The translations under genes were made by a program, and so were the position numbers. Below the pieces are notes generated by a model. The model searched no databases and was not told where the DNA came from. It saw nothing but the letters and a program-made list of their open reading frames with translations. Below, piece by piece: positions 1-6,441 of a DNA stretch of 7,441 nt (within the stretch, counting starts at the first letter, position 1; every line of letters begins with the position of its first letter). This DNA is from Arenicella sp. (GTDB lineage Bacteria > Pseudomonadota > Gammaproteobacteria > Arenicellales > Arenicellaceae), in NCBI GenBank assembly GCA_016763815.1, contig JAESTB010000487.1:1-7441 (forward strand), read 5' to 3'.

Positions 1-1
1 A

Positions 2-121
2 AATAATGAAACATGGCCAGAATTCAATACCGGTGAATCGTTTGACGTCGCCGCCGAGCAAGAGTTTCAGGTAAAAATGTCTATTCAGACCGCCTACATC
101 TGTACATATCAAGATAAATAA
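2..121 (+). CDS. ppnP: Pyrimidine/purine nucleoside phosphorylase PpnP (UPF0345), C-terminal end only
   Basis: The window opens inside a reading frame that gives 39 residues and then TAA at 119-121. The tail contains W-P-E-F-N-T-G-E-S-F-D-V, then E-F-Q-V-K, and ends in Y-I-C-T-Y-Q-D-K. This matches the end of the small cupin PpnP as I remember it from E. coli, which has W..YE.G..F.VP..S.F.L.V and ends Y.C.Y. PpnP is a cytoplasmic protein of about 95 residues that splits nucleosides with phosphate into base and ribose 1-phosphate (family knowledge). The start and first half lie left of the window. No frameshift is visible in the part present. TerC follows after 53 bp on the same strand. The match is by eye over a short stretch, so the family is likely but not certain. 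Confidence 0.72.
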   Translation, partial: NNETWPEFNTGESFDVAAEQEFQVKMSIQTAYICTYQDK

Positions 122-136
122 GCGATAACTATCGCT
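121..136 (+). terminator. Small hairpin just after ppnP, possible weak terminator
   Basis: AGCGAT at 121-126 pairs with ATCGCT at 131-136 around the loop AACT. The stem starts on the last base of the ppnP stop codon. The next bases are GAATAATATTAG, AT-rich but without a run of T, so it is not a strong intrinsic terminator on the plus strand. It could slow or partly end ppnP transcription, protect the mRNA 3' end, or be chance. The AT-rich stretch after it (about 137-162, including TATAAA at 155-160) might hold a terC promoter, but I found no matching -35 box. Confidence 0.25.
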
Positions 137-174
137 GAATAATATTAGTTCATATATAAAATACGGGTGACAGC

Positions 175-972
175 ATGACCGAATTATTTACCTTAGCAAA
201 TCTAGTTGATCTAGTTTTACTTATAGCACTTCAAGCCGTACTTGGCTTTGACAACTTGCTCTACATTTCGCTAGAGAGTAAGCGAGCACCCCTCGACAAG
301 CAGAGATCAGTTCGCTTTTGGGGCATTATTCTTGCCGTGGTGTTTCGTATTGTCTTACTATTCTTGTTATTAAACATGATTCAGGCATTTCAAGAAGTGT
401 TGTTTTCCATTCATTGGCAAGGGGTTATCGACGCGACGTTTAATCTACATGCAGTAGTCGTGCTGTTCGGTGGTGCGTTCATCCTTTACACCGCAATGAA
501 AGAAATTTTACACATGATGAGTTTGGAAGAAATGGACAACGAAGACCGAAAGGCAAAACCCATTGGCTTTATTATCTTTTGGATCGTGGCGATGAATGTG
601 GTCTTCTCATTTGATTCGATTCTAAGCGCCATGGCGGTGACCGACGTGTTCCCAATTATGGCATCGGCTATTATCGTCGGTGGCATCCTGATGGTCGTTT
701 TAGCGGATACTGTATCGGAGTTTCTGCATAAAAATCGCATGTACGAAGTACTTGGGCTGTTTATTTTATTCTTAGTTGGCGTAATGCTATTAACCGAAGG
801 CGGGCACCTATCGCATATGAAATTGTTTGGAAACGAAATTCTACAAATGTCTAAAACAACATTTTATTTCATCCTAGCTGTGCTTGTTGTTAGCGCAATT
901 GTACAAAGCCGGTACCAAAAAAAGCTCACCAAGGCCAAGAAAAAAGCAATGCTTAACGCCAACCGTGCCTAA
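175..972 (+). CDS. TerC-family integral membrane protein
   Basis: This 265-residue protein is mostly hydrophobic, with about seven likely membrane segments (roughly residues 8-28, 47-72, 92-110, 130-150, 158-178, 188-206 and 228-246) and a lysine-rich cytoplasmic tail (249-258). Two family hallmarks are clear: GFDN at 24-27 and FSFDS at 144-148, which place acidic residues D26 and D147 in the membrane as in TerC-like proteins. Members of this family (E. coli YgdQ and YoaE, and TerC of tellurite operons) are linked to metal-ion export, notably manganese, often at sites of protein secretion. That is family knowledge, and the substrate here is unknown. No other ter gene is nearby, so tellurite resistance is not implied. 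The ATG at 175 has a modest ribosome site (GGGTGA at 165-170). Length and motifs look intact and there is no CBS-domain extension. Confidence 0.88.
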   Translation: MTELFTLANLVDLVLLIALQAVLGFDNLLYISLESKRAPLDKQRSVRFWGIILAVVFRIVLLFLLLNMIQAFQEVLFSIHWQGVIDATFNLHAVVVLFGGAFILYTAMKEILHMMSLEEMDNEDRKAKPIGFIIFWIVAMNVVFSFDSILSAMAVTDVFPIMASAIIVGGILMVVLADTVSEFLHKNRMYEVLGLFILFLVGVMLLTEGGHLSHMKLFGNEILQMSKTTFYFILAVLVVSAIVQSRYQKKLTKAKKKAMLNANRA

Positions 973-1044
973 CTCGATCTCATTCGTCCAGCGCACTCAA
1001 GCTACAACCGTCAAGCTAAGCCAAAACACAGCAAATTTTTCTGA

Positions 1045-1089
1045 TTGCAATGATTACAAGATAGCAATTAAATACGGTGATGCTATTAT
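1045..1089 (+). promoter_or_regulatory. Candidate promoter(s) for the TonB-family gene
   Basis: The 208-bp gap between terC and the TonB-like gene has two sigma70-like candidates. The better one is an extended -10, TGCTATTAT at 1081-1089 (five of six bases match in TATTAT, plus the upstream TG), with no good -35. The other is TTGCAA (1045-1050) and TTAAAT (1068-1073) with a 17-bp spacer, four of six in each box. An inverted repeat, ATAGCA at 1061-1066 and TGCTAT at 1081-1086, overlaps both and could be an operator. Either start would place the hairpin at 1117-1137 in the 5' leader. All of this is by eye. Confidence 0.28.
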
Positions 1090-1116
1090 CATGTAGTCTA
1101 TATAGATCAATGACAA

Positions 1117-1137
1117 GGCCCGCTGTGTTTGCGGGCC
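1117..1137 (+). terminator. Strong GC hairpin between terC and the TonB-family gene, degenerate terminator or leader structure
   Basis: GGCCCGC at 1117-1123 is perfectly complementary to GCGGGCC at 1131-1137 around the 7-base loop TGTGTTT. The stem and loop look like those of an intrinsic terminator for terC. The bases after it are GAAGTAAAAATAC, with no T run, and the minus strand has only TTGTCATT. Termination on either strand is therefore doubtful. It sits 33 bp before the AGGAGG ribosome site of the next gene. It may be a decayed terminator, an RNA-stabilising hairpin, or part of a regulated leader. Confidence 0.4.
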
Positions 1138-1180
1138 GAAGTAAAAATACACCCCAATAAAAACAAGTCTAGGAGGATGC

Positions 1181-2899
1181 ATGTCTGACGACAATATCAA
1201 ACCTTCGGCGCTAGTTATATCAGCCGATTCGTCTGTAGTAGAAGCCATTATCGGCAACAACACTAGTGACCAGAAATTTAACGCGCGTGAATCAGTAGCC
1301 GAAGTTTTAAGTAACTCTGATTTACTTGAAGGTAATGGCATAATTATCTTTGATATCGACAGCGCAGGTGGCGGTGTAGAGGAGGCAATTGATCAGTCAA
1401 TCAAGCTGAAGCAAGCCGATCCGACCCAAGTATTAATTATGGTGGGTGAAAAGGAGTCGCTCAGCGCAATTCTAAAATCAAACATACAGCCATTGGTCTA
1501 TCGTGCTTTCAACAAGCCGGTTAGTCCAAATCAAATTTTCCTAGCGTTTAAATCGGGCCATGCTCTACACGCTGAATTAGCTGCTAAACAAGCCGCCGGC
1601 GAAGACATCATGGTCGTCGGGCCAGCCGAGAACAAAGCAAGCATAGAGTCGCTGGCCGCAAGTCGAAAAACTAACCCAGCTATTTACGCTGGCATTGGCG
1701 TTGTAGTACTTGCCATCGTCGCTTTCTTATTCTTGGGCGGCGACGACGTGGCCCCTGTGACAGTAGCCGTGAATAATACCCAGCCACAGACGACTGGAAC
1801 CACTGAAGATAGCGCGTCGACTGTCTCGATTACTAATGAACTTAATCAACAGGCTGCAAACGCCTTGCTCGACGGTCGTTATATCGCACCAAAAGGTGAT
1901 AACGCTCTTGAGTACTATGACCAAGTTTTAGCGATTGATCCTTACGACCCCACCGCATACGAAGGTCGTAAAACGGTAGCCGAATCTTTGCGAACATCTT
2001 ACGACGAGCAAGTAGCGTCAGCTGATTTCGATAAAGCACTGGAAACAGTAGAAGCGTTACGTGCAATTGAACCACTTAACCTAGCCAACGATAAACTTAC
2101 AGATGACCTCAGCGCGTCGATAACCGCACACGTCAACGACATTAAGGAAAATGGCTCGGCAGAAGATATCGCTAAGACAACGGCGGTTCTAGACCGTCTG
2201 GGTAACGAACAAGCAGGTGCATCGTCTGCGGCGGCGGCATTGAGAGCCGAGCAAGTGTTGATAGTTAACATCGATGAAGCGCTTGAGAAGGGCAACCTTA
2301 CCCCACCAGCAAAAGGAAACGCCTATTCACTTGTCTCTGAGGCGTTGACGGCTAATAAGATCAGCAAATCGAATTCTGAGTCACGAGTCAAATCCTTAAG
2401 TTCTGGGCTACTAAAGCTTGCTAATGCTGCATTTGAAGCTGAGAACACTGAGGATACTAGCAAATATGCAGCGCTAATTAAGCGTCTAAATGTTGATCGT
2501 GAGGGTTTGGGTAAATTAAACGCGAAAGTTAAAGCCAGGCAAGCCGCCGCCGCTGCATTAGCGGCCGAGACCGAAGCCGTAGTGCCAGCGGTAGAAGAGG
2601 TTGTGCCAGAGCCACAAAAAATCATTCCGGCTAAGATTATCAGCCGAGAAGCTCCTCGCTATCCATCACGGGCATTAAAAAATAGCACCGAAGGCTGGGT
2701 TCAAGTTCGCTTCTTTATTGGTACTGACGGGCGACCCGCTGATGTCGTTGTTGTAGCATCTGAGCCCGGCACTACGTTCGATGATGCCGCGACGAAGTCA
2801 GTAAAGAAATGGCGCTTCTCCCCAGCACGAAATCAAACTACAGGCTTAGCTGTTCGCAGCACGTCGATTTCAACCAAGGTTCAGTTCAGATTAGACTAA
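1181..2899 (+). CDS. TonB-family protein with N-terminal receiver-like domain, one TM helix and TPR-like periplasmic region
   Basis: This 572-residue protein reads in four parts. Residues 9-125 resemble a response-regulator receiver: one acidic residue after the first strand (D16), an aspartate after IIIF (D58, where the phosphate acceptor would lie), and the conserved K112-P113. The usual Thr/Ser after strand 4 is replaced by IMVGE, so the fold is likely but phosphorylation is doubtful. Residues 167-186 form one membrane helix. Residues 217-440 are helical with TPR-like segments (around 225-255 with ALEYYDQVLAIDP, and 282-300 with KALETVEALRAIEP). Residues 452-485 are an Ala/Glu/Pro linker, and 485-572 are a TonB C-terminal domain (PRYPSRAL, GWVQVRFFIGTDGRP, WRFSPA). 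The predicted role is passing ExbB/ExbD energy through the periplasm. Classical TonB has a tiny cytoplasmic tail, a His in its helix and a long Pro-rich spacer, and all three differ here. The ATG at 1181 follows a perfect AGGAGG (1171-1176) by only 4 bases. The partner and signal are unknown. Confidence 0.85.
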   Translation: MSDDNIKPSALVISADSSVVEAIIGNNTSDQKFNARESVAEVLSNSDLLEGNGIIIFDIDSAGGGVEEAIDQSIKLKQADPTQVLIMVGEKESLSAILKSNIQPLVYRAFNKPVSPNQIFLAFKSGHALHAELAAKQAAGEDIMVVGPAENKASIESLAASRKTNPAIYAGIGVVVLAIVAFLFLGGDDVAPVTVAVNNTQPQTTGTTEDSASTVSITNELNQQAANALLDGRYIAPKGDNALEYYDQVLAIDPYDPTAYEGRKTVAESLRTSYDEQVASADFDKALETVEALRAIEPLNLANDKLTDDLSASITAHVNDIKENGSAEDIAKTTAVLDRLGNEQAGASSAAAALRAEQVLIVNIDEALEKGNLTPPAKGNAYSLVSEALTANKISKSNSESRVKSLSSGLLKLANAAFEAENTEDTSKYAALIKRLNVDREGLGKLNAKVKARQAAAAALAAETEAVVPAVEEVVPEPQKIIPAKIISREAPRYPSRALKNSTEGWVQVRFFIGTDGRPADVVVVASEPGTTFDDAATKSVKKWRFSPARNQTTGLAVRSTSISTKVQFRLD

Positions 2900-4518
2900 C
2901 TGTTACGTACCTTATTTAACAAACTAAGCGTGGATGGGTCAAAAACCTCCGCGCTTTTTTGTGCCTGCCCACTTTCCAGAAGAGGCTTAACCTGCGTTGC
3001 TAACCGCTTTCCCAGCTCGACTCCCATTTGATCGTAGGAGTTGATATTGGCAAACACGCCGAAGCAAAATGTACGATGCTCGTAGAACGCCAACAATGCG
3101 CCTAACGTTTTAGGCGTGAGTCGATCTAACAAAATTGTCGTTGATGGTCGCTCTCCAGTAAATATTTTTGCTTTCTTAGCGAGGTCCGTTAAGCCGTCCT
3201 GAGCATGAATATTGTCAATTTGGGCTTTGTCTTGGCCTTCCAATAGGGCCGCTGTTTGGGCCAATCCGTTTGCCAATAGCTCTTGATGATGATCGATTAG
3301 TTTATGGTCTGGGTCTCTGACTAAAATGAATTCGGAAGGAATCAATGACGTACCTTGATGCAGCATTTGAAAAACTGAATGTTGAACATCGGTGCCAACG
3401 CCACCCCACACGACAGGAGATGTCTGCTGATCAACGGGGCCACCGTCACGCTGCCGATCTTTACCATTACTTTCGGTTTCTAACTGTTGCAAGTAATCTA
3501 CTAGCGATCGCAACCGGTAATCGTAAGCGAAAATCGCACGAGACTTAACGTCTAGAAAATTGACATAATAATGATCTAGCATAGCGGCTAGAAAGCAACC
3601 GTTTGACTCCAGATTTTGGGTGTAAAAATGCTTATCCAGTGCGGCGGCCCCAGATAAGAACTCTTCAAATTTTTCAATCCCAATAACAAGTGCCGCCGAT
3701 AACGAGACCGAGGACCAAACCGAGTACCGACCACCAACCCAATTAGGGAACGACACTACGTTATTCGCGGGTATTCCGTAATCATGGGCTTTAGATGGCG
3801 CGGCTGTTACGCCGAAAAAATGTGCCAGAGGGTTACTCACTCCGCCAGTTTTAAACCAACTGGCGATAGAATCAAGGTTCTGTAATGTCTCAGCCGTTGT
3901 AAAAGTCTTTGACACCCCTATCACCAGGGTGCTGGCTAACTCGCATTGACTCAGCACATCAACTAATTGGTGGGCATCGATATTACCGATAAAGTGAACC
4001 TTGATCGAACTATTTAGATCTTTCAGCGCTTCGAAAACAAGCTGAGTGCCTAATGATGAGCCGCCAATGCCGACATGAATTATGTCTTTGATGGAATGTT
4101 CTCGTTTCGATAATTGCCCCTGAATCTGGTGATATTGATCAACAAATTGGGCTTTAGACGCTTTGGCTTGTGCCAAAACATCATCGTCGCTCATCGAAAT
4201 ACCTTGATTCTCAGTATCTCTCAAAAGAGTATGCAGCACCGAACGGTTTTCCGAATTATTGACTCGTTCACCCGCCAGCAACGCCTCTCTTTTGCCAACA
4301 AAATCGATTTCATCTGCGAACTCCATGTAAATGGATATCAGCTCTTGGCTAATGTGAGTCTTGCTCATATCCATATAAAATTGGCCAAAATCCAAACTGT
4401 ATCGATCGACTCGATTTAAATCGTCGCCAAACTTAGCCTTTATTCCGGTGGACTTATCGCTGATTGCAAGTATTTCTAAGGAATTTCTTATCGCGGTACT
4501 AATCGAAGGAGTGCTCAT
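2896..4518 (-). CDS. pgi: Glucose-6-phosphate isomerase
   Basis: This cytoplasmic enzyme interconverts glucose 6-phosphate and fructose 6-phosphate in glycolysis and gluconeogenesis. The 540-residue length is normal for bacterial Pgi (about 545-550 in E. coli). Clear family motifs are GIGGSSLG (150-157), SKTFTTAET (203-211), the first signature NWVGGRYSVWSS (259-270), ESNGK (349-353), HQGT (387-390) and the second signature SYDQMGVELGK (494-504). By comparison with E. coli, E349, H387 and K504 are the catalytic Glu, His and Lys, and all are present. The ATG at 4518 begins MSTPSIST. No clear ribosome site precedes it (CCTTAAT only), and no better in-frame start was seen nearby. gap lies 266 bp upstream in the same direction. 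At the 3' end the TAG stop overlaps the TAA stop of the convergent TonB-like gene. No frameshift was seen. Confidence 0.96.
   Translation of the reverse strand: MSTPSISTAIRNSLEILAISDKSTGIKAKFGDDLNRVDRYSLDFGQFYMDMSKTHISQELISIYMEFADEIDFVGKREALLAGERVNNSENRSVLHTLLRDTENQGISMSDDDVLAQAKASKAQFVDQYHQIQGQLSKREHSIKDIIHVGIGGSSLGTQLVFEALKDLNSSIKVHFIGNIDAHQLVDVLSQCELASTLVIGVSKTFTTAETLQNLDSIASWFKTGGVSNPLAHFFGVTAAPSKAHDYGIPANNVVSFPNWVGGRYSVWSSVSLSAALVIGIEKFEEFLSGAAALDKHFYTQNLESNGCFLAAMLDHYYVNFLDVKSRAIFAYDYRLRSLVDYLQQLETESNGKDRQRDGGPVDQQTSPVVWGGVGTDVQHSVFQMLHQGTSLIPSEFILVRDPDHKLIDHHQELLANGLAQTAALLEGQDKAQIDNIHAQDGLTDLAKKAKIFTGERPSTTILLDRLTPKTLGALLAFYEHRTFCFGVFANINSYDQMGVELGKRLATQVKPLLESGQAQKSAEVFDPSTLSLLNKVRNS
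2926..2960 (+). terminator. Intrinsic terminator of the TonB-family gene, located inside the 3' end of pgi
   Basis: Bases 2926-2934 (AAGCGTGGA) pair with 2948-2956 (TCCGCGCTT) in a 9-bp stem with one G-T wobble. GG at 2936-2937 can add pairs with CC at 2946-2947. The stem ends in T at 2955-2960, so on the plus strand it is a hairpin followed by a T run, 27 bp after the TonB gene's stop. On the minus strand the same DNA encodes the last part of pgi (about residues 519-530), where the hairpin is followed by TAGTTTGTT, a poorer T tract. It is therefore best read as a plus-strand terminator. Confidence 0.65.
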
Positions 4519-4601
4519 TAAGGTATCGTATAAAATTAAAAAGTTGCAAAGGATGCCTGAATCGACATGTCTCGCCGAAGCATCACAGGTCTCACCGACG
4601 T

Positions 4602-4631
4602 AGTATATGTGTCTAAATATTATTTGCCCAA
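4602..4631 (-). promoter_or_regulatory. Candidate pgi promoter
   Basis: On the minus strand, TTGGGC (4631-4626, three of six consensus bases) and TATACT (4607-4602, five of six) are separated by 18 bp. A transcript from here would have a leader of about 75-80 bases before the pgi ATG. The weak -35 suggests an activator or chance. No intrinsic terminator was found after gap in this interval, so pgi may also be read from the gap transcript. Confidence 0.25.
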
Positions 4632-4654
4632 AAGCTTAAATTCTTCGGCTCTCA

Positions 4655-4748
4655 GGCGGGTATTCGAAATGCCATACTCACTTCAATCGCTACGCTTAAG
4701 CGGGTATAGCTTAAAAATGCATTCGAGCTAATCAGTGCACTAGAGCTA
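4655..4748. repeat. Short imperfect direct repeats between gap and pgi
   Basis: Two repeat families lie close together. GCGGGTAT occurs at 4656-4663 and 4700-4707, and each copy is followed a few bases later by AAATGC. TGCA-NNN-GAGCTA occurs at 4718-4730 and 4736-4748, an 18-bp period or a little under two helical turns. The region also has several copies of GCTTAA (4634, 4694 and 4709). They lie upstream of pgi on the minus strand and could be binding sites for a regulator of sugar metabolism. I could not match them to a known operator such as the HexR site, and chance is possible for such short words. Confidence 0.35.
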
Positions 4749-4784
4749 TATGGCAGAACTATTACCCAAAACTATGACCCAGAA

Positions 4785-5786
4785 TTATGCCGCTTGTGAC
4801 ATTGCCAATGCGGTATCCAACATGCGATTCGAGAAGCCCCACTCGTTGTCATACCATGCTTGCACCTTAATCAAAGCACCACTTATTCGCGTTTGTTCAA
4901 GATCGACGATGCATGACGCTGGATTATGATTAAAGTCTATTGAAACCAATGGTTGTCGATTTAGCTCAAACACCTTCTCGCGGCCCTGGGCGTAGTCTTG
5001 AAATATAGATTCTATTAACTCGAGATCGGCCAATTTAGTTGCTACAAAGGTAAAATCTAGTAACGACACATTGAGTGTAGGGACGCGTACTGCCACGGCA
5101 TCAAGCTTGCCGTCTAATTCTGGAATAACATCGCCAATTGCCTTAGCCGACCCGGTGGAGGTGGGAATCATCGAATAGTTGGCAGCTCGCGCACGGCGCT
5201 TATCCTTATGAAAGGAATCAAGCAGGTTCTGAGTGTTGGTGTAAGCATGCACGGTATTGGCAAGCCCGCTTTCGATGCCAAGTGTGTCGTTCAACGCCTT
5301 GGCGACATGAGCTAAACAATTGGTCGTACATGAGGCATTTGAAATCAATGTATCGGTGCTGGTCAGACGATCATGATTAACTCCGTATACAATCGTCGCA
5401 TCAAGACCCTTACCTGGGGCTGACACCAACACTTTCTTTGCACCTGCTTTTATGTGCAGATTTGCTTGCTCGCGTGCTCGAAAAAAACCGGTGCATTCAA
5501 AGACGATATCAACAGATAAATCGCCCCAAGGCAGCTTCTCCGGATCTCGCTGCATATACGTCGGAATTGCTACCCCCTCAATGCTAATACTGTCGTCGGT
5601 AAACTCTACTTTGGCGTTAAAGCGCCCGTGTGTGGTGTCGTATTGCAGCAGGTGTGCATTCGATTCGATCGGGGCTAAATCGTTAATAGCCACTACCTCA
5701 ATTTTTTCTTTATAACCATTTTCATGTAACGCCCGTAAAACATTACGGCCAATACGGCCAAAGCCGTTAATTGCTACTTTAATCAT
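4785..5786 (-). CDS. gap: Glyceraldehyde-3-phosphate dehydrogenase, type I
   Basis: The 333-residue product oxidises glyceraldehyde 3-phosphate with NAD and phosphate in central carbon metabolism. NGFGRIGR (7-14) is the nucleotide-binding loop. D36 in AIND is the acidic residue that normally selects NAD over NADP. SNASCTTNC (149-157) carries the catalytic Cys153, and His180 in TVHAYTN is its partner. PTSTGSAK (208-215) is the phosphate-site motif, and YDNEWGFSNRM (312-322) is typical. The C-terminal part (PLVSIDFNHNPAS) and VPTLNV also recall erythrose-4-phosphate dehydrogenase (Epd). However, Epd lacks the HAYTN and TSTG motifs as I remember it, so GAPDH is the better call. The frame could start 16 codons earlier, at 5834. 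I chose 5786 because MIKVAINGFG fits the family start and TTAGGA lies 5 bases before it. A terminator separates it from exbBD upstream. Confidence 0.92.
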   Translation of the reverse strand: MIKVAINGFGRIGRNVLRALHENGYKEKIEVVAINDLAPIESNAHLLQYDTTHGRFNAKVEFTDDSISIEGVAIPTYMQRDPEKLPWGDLSVDIVFECTGFFRAREQANLHIKAGAKKVLVSAPGKGLDATIVYGVNHDRLTSTDTLISNASCTTNCLAHVAKALNDTLGIESGLANTVHAYTNTQNLLDSFHKDKRRARAANYSMIPTSTGSAKAIGDVIPELDGKLDAVAVRVPTLNVSLLDFTFVATKLADLELIESIFQDYAQGREKVFELNRQPLVSIDFNHNPASCIVDLEQTRISGALIKVQAWYDNEWGFSNRMLDTALAMSQAA

Positions 5787-5791
5787 TGTTG

Positions 5792-5797
5792 TCCTAA
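5792..5797 (-). promoter_or_regulatory. Ribosome binding site that fixes the gap start
   Basis: On the minus strand TTAGGA (5797-5792) lies 5 bases before the ATG at 5786-5784. The alternative upstream start, near 5834, lies in the non-conserved extension VAPHYEYSQLNIRTT, which GAPDH proteins do not have. This site therefore supports the shorter 333-residue protein. Confidence 0.65.
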
Positions 5798-5850
5798 TAT
5801 TTAGTTGGCTGTATTCATAGTGTGGCGCGACCACGGCGAATCTAGTTTGA

Positions 5851-5879
5851 CTTGTATCGGGTTAGTATTCTATAGACAA
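5851..5879 (-). promoter_or_regulatory. Candidate gap promoter
   Basis: On the minus strand TTGTCT (5879-5874) and TACAAG (5856-5851) are separated by exactly 17 bp, with four of six consensus bases in each. The -35 begins one base after the exbBD terminator, so this is where a new transcript for gap would be expected. The leader would be about 55-60 bases. A small inverted repeat, GTGG/CCAC at 5821-5833, lies within it and might be an operator. The call rests on position as much as on sequence. Confidence 0.28.
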
Positions 5880-5880
5880 T

Positions 5881-5910
5881 AAAAAAGCGTGCTCACCGGC
5901 ACGCTTTTTT
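5881..5910 (-). terminator. Intrinsic terminator after exbD
   Basis: AAAAAAGCGTGC (5881-5892) is perfectly complementary to GCACGCTTTTTT (5899-5910) around the loop TCACCG, a 12-bp stem. The arms carry an A run on one side and a T run on the other, so it can work on either strand. The gene that needs it is exbD, whose stop is 28 bp away on the minus strand. It isolates the exbBD transcript from gap. Confidence 0.88.
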
Positions 5911-5938
5911 CTAATACGCTGTCTATCAATTACCCTTT

Positions 5939-6349
5939 TCAGCCGTCGCTTAAGGTAATCGTTGGCTGAGAAACATTGGCGGATTTGATCCCGTCAATAG
6001 CTTGCACAATAGCTTTAGTTTGCGCTTTAGGATGAACCTTAACCACCACCGCGGCATCTGGTCGCTCAGCTCTAAGTCTAGTTACTGTTGATTTGATAGC
6101 TCGAAAATCTACTATATTGCGTTCAATTCGAATCTCATTGAGCTTATCAATCTCGATTACAATCGGCTTAGGCGCGTCAGGGTTTGGAGGCTCATTTGTC
6201 TTAGGTGGCTTATTGATATCAATACCAGATTCTTTTACGAAGCTGGCGGTCACGATAAAGAAGATCAACATGATGAACACCACGTCGAGCATCGGCGTAA
6301 TATCGATATCGGTTTCTTCTTCGGTACTTCTTTTACCCAGTCTTTTCAT
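5939..6349 (-). CDS. exbD: ExbD/TolR-family proton-channel subunit
   Basis: The 136-residue product is an inner-membrane protein that works with ExbB to turn proton flow into energy for TonB. The short cytoplasmic start (MKRLGKRSTEEETDIDI) is followed by one membrane helix at about 21-37. D22 in the TPMLDVVFIMLIFF motif matches the essential membrane aspartate (D25 in E. coli ExbD). Next come a Pro-rich linker (47-62, KPPKTNEPPNPDAPKP) and a periplasmic domain (about 63-136) with the usual pattern ending in a valine-rich strand and VKVHPKAQT. The length is typical (about 135-145). AGAGGA lies 8 bases before the ATG. The ExbB frame is 92 bp upstream on the same strand, a longer gap than is usual in such operons. 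ExbD rather than TolR is favoured by the partner's ExbB-like features, but the family alone cannot separate them with certainty. Confidence 0.93.
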   Translation of the reverse strand: MKRLGKRSTEEETDIDITPMLDVVFIMLIFFIVTASFVKESGIDINKPPKTNEPPNPDAPKPIVIEIDKLNEIRIERNIVDFRAIKSTVTRLRAERPDAAVVVKVHPKAQTKAIVQAIDGIKSANVSQPTITLSDG

Positions 6350-6366
6350 TAAATGGTTCCTCTTGA

Positions 6367-6390
6367 GAGCACCTAGTTTTTATTGTGCTC
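6367..6390 (-). repeat. Inverted repeat just upstream of the exbD ribosome site
   Basis: GAGCAC at 6367-6372 and GTGCTC at 6385-6390 form a 6-bp stem with a 12-base AT-rich loop. The exbD ribosome site (AGAGGA, plus coordinates 6358-6363) begins 3 bases from the base of the stem. If it forms in RNA it could tune exbD translation or protect the downstream transcript after cleavage. A second inverted repeat, GCCAAA/TTTGGC (6429-6434 and 6445-6450), has the exbB stop codon in its loop. The two stems account for most of the structure in the 92-bp gap. Confidence 0.35.
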
Positions 6391-6441
6391 AATGGGTTTA
6401 TTTTTAAACGTAAACGCTTTTTCAGTCAGCCAAAGACAAAT

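Noticed and set aside
175..972. Tellurite-resistance operon
   Set aside because: Only a TerC-family gene is present, with no terA, B, D, E or Z nearby, and this family is widespread with other roles.
1077..1095. Fur-like box before the TonB-like gene
   Set aside because: TGAT-N6-ATCA at 1078-1091 recalls half of an iron box, but only about half of the 19 consensus positions fit, which is expected by chance in AT-rich DNA.
884..1096. 70-residue plus-strand open frame over the terC end
   Set aside because: It overlaps terC in another frame, has no ribosome site and no recognisable features.
1054..1341. 95-residue minus-strand open frame over the TonB-like gene start
   Set aside because: It runs through the GC hairpin and the promoter region and is antisense to a well-supported gene.
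5787..5834. Sixteen-residue N-terminal extension of GAPDH
   Set aside because: GAPDH proteins begin close to IKVAINGFG, a good ribosome site lies just before 5786, and the extension has no family-like sequence.
5787..5880. HexR operator upstream of gap
   Set aside because: No TGTAAT-NNN-ATTACA-like palindrome was found in the gap leader or promoter region.
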